A DNA stretch of 64,000 bases from Vacuolonema iberomarrocanum LEGE 07170 (GTDB lineage Bacteria > Cyanobacteriota > Cyanobacteriia > Elainellales > Elainellaceae). Within the stretch, counting starts at the first letter, position 1, and each line of letters starts with the position of its first letter. Positions 62,162 through 64,000 of the stretch are shown in pieces. The position numbers were made by a program, and so were the translations under genes. The notes beneath the pieces are model-generated. The model ran no database searches, had not been told where the DNA came from, and saw only the letters and a list, made by a program, of their open reading frames with translations. Location of the stretch: assembly GCA_015207365.1 (NCBI GenBank), contig JADEXA010000007.1, forward strand, positions 1-64,000. Direction: 5' to 3'.

Positions 62162-63256
62162 TCAGTTAAGACGAATGAAATGAAAGGTGCTGTTTAGATG
62201 GTTGATTTCGGAAGCAGATACATCCTCAGAATCAAGGGCATACGCTAAGTCAGCCCGACTTAATGTCACCAACTGTTGCTGATTGACAGTAACTAGGCGC
62301 TGCTTAAACGCATCTAAAGAAGACATGATGTGAGGGTGTTGCTGTCTTAAGGTTGCCCACACCTTTGAGATAAACACCTTGTTGTCTCCCAACCGTCCAT
62401 CTTTAGTCTCTTTCGCGGCTTGCAACGTCATCTCAGCAAACTCAGTATCAGAGAGGGACGGAGGCGATGATGAATCATTGCTGTCGATTGTTTCGGATGG
62501 TAAGGATAGAGAATCACTATGACTGTCGGAGGTAGAAGCCTCTGGCGTGTCGGCCAGTGCTTGGCGCAAAATAGCCAAGCGTAATTCGTCTGGAGTCGTT
62601 CGTCTCGCATTGGCGACTTTTGCCACCACCTGAGATAAAGCTTGCTTCCAAGGAAGCGGTTTGGCGGTTTGTAGCACCTCGTTCAGCAGGACGCCCATGA
62701 CAGCGCCCTGGTCAAATGCTTGTTGCTGTAGGTTGGGAAGTTTCGCTTGGAGATTTTCAGCGGTTTTAGGATCACAGAATTGCTGCCATAGCAGAGCATT
62801 TCGAGCTTGAGTGAGGGTGGCGAACTCTTTGATGGGTAGAGCAAAGCCGTGCTTTAAGATGGCAGCCCGCAGCCCGTCTGCATCGCGCAGATACTTGCGG
62901 CCAATACTCGAAAGCTCTGGCCACTGCAGGGCGTAGGCAATCCAGTCTGTATTTTTGAATGTGTTCCATTGAAGCTTTTGGGGCAGTGCTGTCAGTCCAA
63001 GTTGGTTCAGGACATGCTGACGCCCCGTATCGGTGATTTGGCAGCGCGATCGGCTAACGGACAGAGCATAGCCTTGATCACATAGGTTCGATAGCGTTGT
63101 TTCAATCCATTTTGTCAAGGCTGAGTTCGATCGCTCACTTCCTGCGATCGCCTTGACGGCTCCTTTAAGCTCACTGGTTGTCATGCCCTTTTCATCAGCA
63201 AAGAGTAAGCGGCTCAAGAGCAAATCAGCTAGGCGGATAGGTTGCAGTGATAGCAT
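62162..63256 (-). CDS. Operon middle protein, possible winged-helix N-terminus, function unknown
   Basis: Product of 364 residues. The first 85 residues look like a winged-helix unit (LLLSRLLFADEKGMTTSELK, ALTKWIETTLSNLCDQGYAL, CQITDTGRQHVLNQLG). The middle is helical, then a Ser/Asp-rich linker (about 235-275). A C-terminal domain (NKVFISKVWATLRQQHPHIM, FKQRLVTVNQQQLVTLSRAD) again looks like DNA- or protein-binding helices. I recognise no family. Its ATG overlaps the upstream stop as TAATG, so it is translationally coupled to the nuclease gene; it may be the DNA-recognition or adaptor subunit. Confidence 0.75.
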   Translation of the reverse strand: MLSLQPIRLADLLLSRLLFADEKGMTTSELKGAVKAIAGSERSNSALTKWIETTLSNLCDQGYALSVSRSRCQITDTGRQHVLNQLGLTALPQKLQWNTFKNTDWIAYALQWPELSSIGRKYLRDADGLRAAILKHGFALPIKEFATLTQARNALLWQQFCDPKTAENLQAKLPNLQQQAFDQGAVMGVLLNEVLQTAKPLPWKQALSQVVAKVANARRTTPDELRLAILRQALADTPEASTSDSHSDSLSLPSETIDSNDSSSPPSLSDTEFAEMTLQAAKETKDGRLGDNKVFISKVWATLRQQHPHIMSSLDAFKQRLVTVNQQQLVTLSRADLAYALDSEDVSASEINHLNSTFHFIRLN

Positions 63257-63996
63257 TATGCCTCCGAAGAGTAGGTTGCTGAAGATTGTCGTGAAACGAG
63301 AGCCTGGTCAACGGCATCAAGAATGCCTTCAAGATCTTTGACAACATCTTCTGAGAGGAATCGCAGCACCATAAATCCCTGTTGCTGCAATATCCGGTCT
63401 TTGCGGCGATCGCGGCGATAGTTGTCGAGAGACTTGAAGTGATAATGACCATCCAACTCGATTACAATTTTGGCCTCTGCATCAAGAAAATCTACCTCCA
63501 TCCGGCGATCGCCAAAGTTGATGTCTAATCGAGCATTGACCTGAAATCGCCCTACCGTCGTGGGCTTGGCCTCCAGAATTTGAAATAAGAATCTTTCTGC
63601 CTGACTGCGATAAACGATATCCGCTTCAGCGCTATCTGGCTGACTGGTAGAAACCACCAGAGCTACTGCGGTTTCCATCAGTTCGGTGGTCGTGCCGTAT
63701 TGTTCTGCCACGCGAAGAATGGGTTGCAGATGGTGCTCGTCTTGCATCCCGCGATCGCCCAGCCATTGCATCAGACTCTCTGGTTCCGGGGTGAGTACTT
63801 CGATGAGACCACTGCGCAAAATGGCCTTTGCTCTTGATTCAGGAAATTGGTCTAACAAATGTTTGCCTTGGGCAGCCGTTAACCCTAGGGCTATGGGCAG
63901 AATTGGAACCACTTCTACAAGCTGGGTGAGGGCAGTGAGGGCGGTACTAGCCACAGCCCCATCATTATCTGGCAACAGCACTAAAAGTCCCGGCAT
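63256..63996 (-). CDS. DUF559/Vsr-like PD-(D/E)xK nuclease, 5' end possibly outside the window
   Basis: At least 246 residues. The C-terminal 115 residues are a DUF559-type nuclease: Glu134 in SQAERFLFQ, Asp169 in RMEVDFLD, Glu180 and Asp182 in VIELDGHYHF, and DNYRRDRRKDRILQQQGFMV with VLRFLSEDV. All expected catalytic residues are present. The N-terminal 130 residues (LLVLLPDNDGAVASTALTAL and so on) are not recognised and may belong to a longer protein. The ATG at 63996 is the first in the window, but the frame is open to the edge, so the true start is unknown. First visible gene of the operon. Confidence 0.75.
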   Translation of the reverse strand: MPGLLVLLPDNDGAVASTALTALTQLVEVVPILPIALGLTAAQGKHLLDQFPESRAKAILRSGLIEVLTPEPESLMQWLGDRGMQDEHHLQPILRVAEQYGTTTELMETAVALVVSTSQPDSAEADIVYRSQAERFLFQILEAKPTTVGRFQVNARLDINFGDRRMEVDFLDAEAKIVIELDGHYHFKSLDNYRRDRRKDRILQQQGFMVLRFLSEDVVKDLEGILDAVDQALVSRQSSATYSSEA

Positions 63997-64000
63997 CGAT

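Noticed and set aside
58973..63996. Assignment of the operon to Shango, BREX or NurA-HerA
   Set aside because: No TerB domain, helicase, methylase or NurA is visible, so none of these names can be supported from this window.

Overview
The window is cyanobacterial chromosome. The octamer GCGATCGC (HIP1) recurs through genes and spacers, and several genes are cyanobacterial types: a CYP38-like cyclophilin beside thiL, an SphX-type phosphate-binding protein, a DnaK3-type chaperone with a long tail beside a zinc-finger-less DnaJ, Uma2 (DUF820) nuclease-like paralogs, an SLH-domain protein and FG-GAP/RTX proteins. The many dispersed short palindromes suggest a filamentous or Leptolyngbya-like lineage, but the sequence alone does not fix the genus. 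I saw no rRNA, tRNA, CRISPR array or intact transposase.

Layout. 0-5.5 kb: glmS, a convergent sugar-nucleotide epimerase/dehydratase, then a decayed zone with frameshifted membrane-protein fragments and one acetyltransferase-like gene. 5.7-9 kb: a two-gene signalling unit, a receiver domain fused to a thioredoxin-reductase-like flavoprotein and a cyclic-nucleotide-domain histidine kinase. 9-15.6 kb: palindromic repeats, a membrane-anchored protein with an OmpA lipoprotein, a truncated Uma2 gene, an MprF-like membrane protein, and the cyp38-thiL pair. 15.9-29 kb: sphX, a TonB-like protein, a UvrD-like helicase, Uma2, an UPF0718 permease, a CYTH triphosphatase and two PhoX phosphatases. Both phoX genes have upstream triple 8-bp repeats at 11-bp pitch that resemble Pho boxes, so sphX and the phoX pair form a phosphate-starvation group. 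29.5-38.4 kb: an ABC1/UbiB kinase with uraH, then dnaK-dnaJ-GNAT and a membrane transporter-like protein. 38.6-44.1 kb: a secreted amylase, a TPR-like membrane protein, a prohibitin and a TmrB-like P-loop protein. 44.5-50.1 kb: a tandem duplication of a whole FG-GAP/RTX cassette including leader and terminator. 50-58.7 kb: a lytic transglycosylase, small secreted proteins, two methyltransferases, an SLH protein and two more Uma2 genes, one frameshifted.

The right end (58.97-64 kb, minus strand) holds the best candidate for an undescribed system. It is a tightly coupled operon of a DUF559/Vsr-like nuclease (its 5' end may lie outside the window), a protein with a possible winged-helix N-terminus and no recognised family, and a 1058-residue protein carrying an AAA/STAND-like ATPase followed by a HerA/FtsK-like ATPase. 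Its composition resembles nuclease-plus-HerA defence systems, but I cannot match it to a named one.

A second theme is short intergenic inverted repeats of about 90-105 bp in at least four families. One copy can be compared with its own empty site inside the duplicated RTX cassette.
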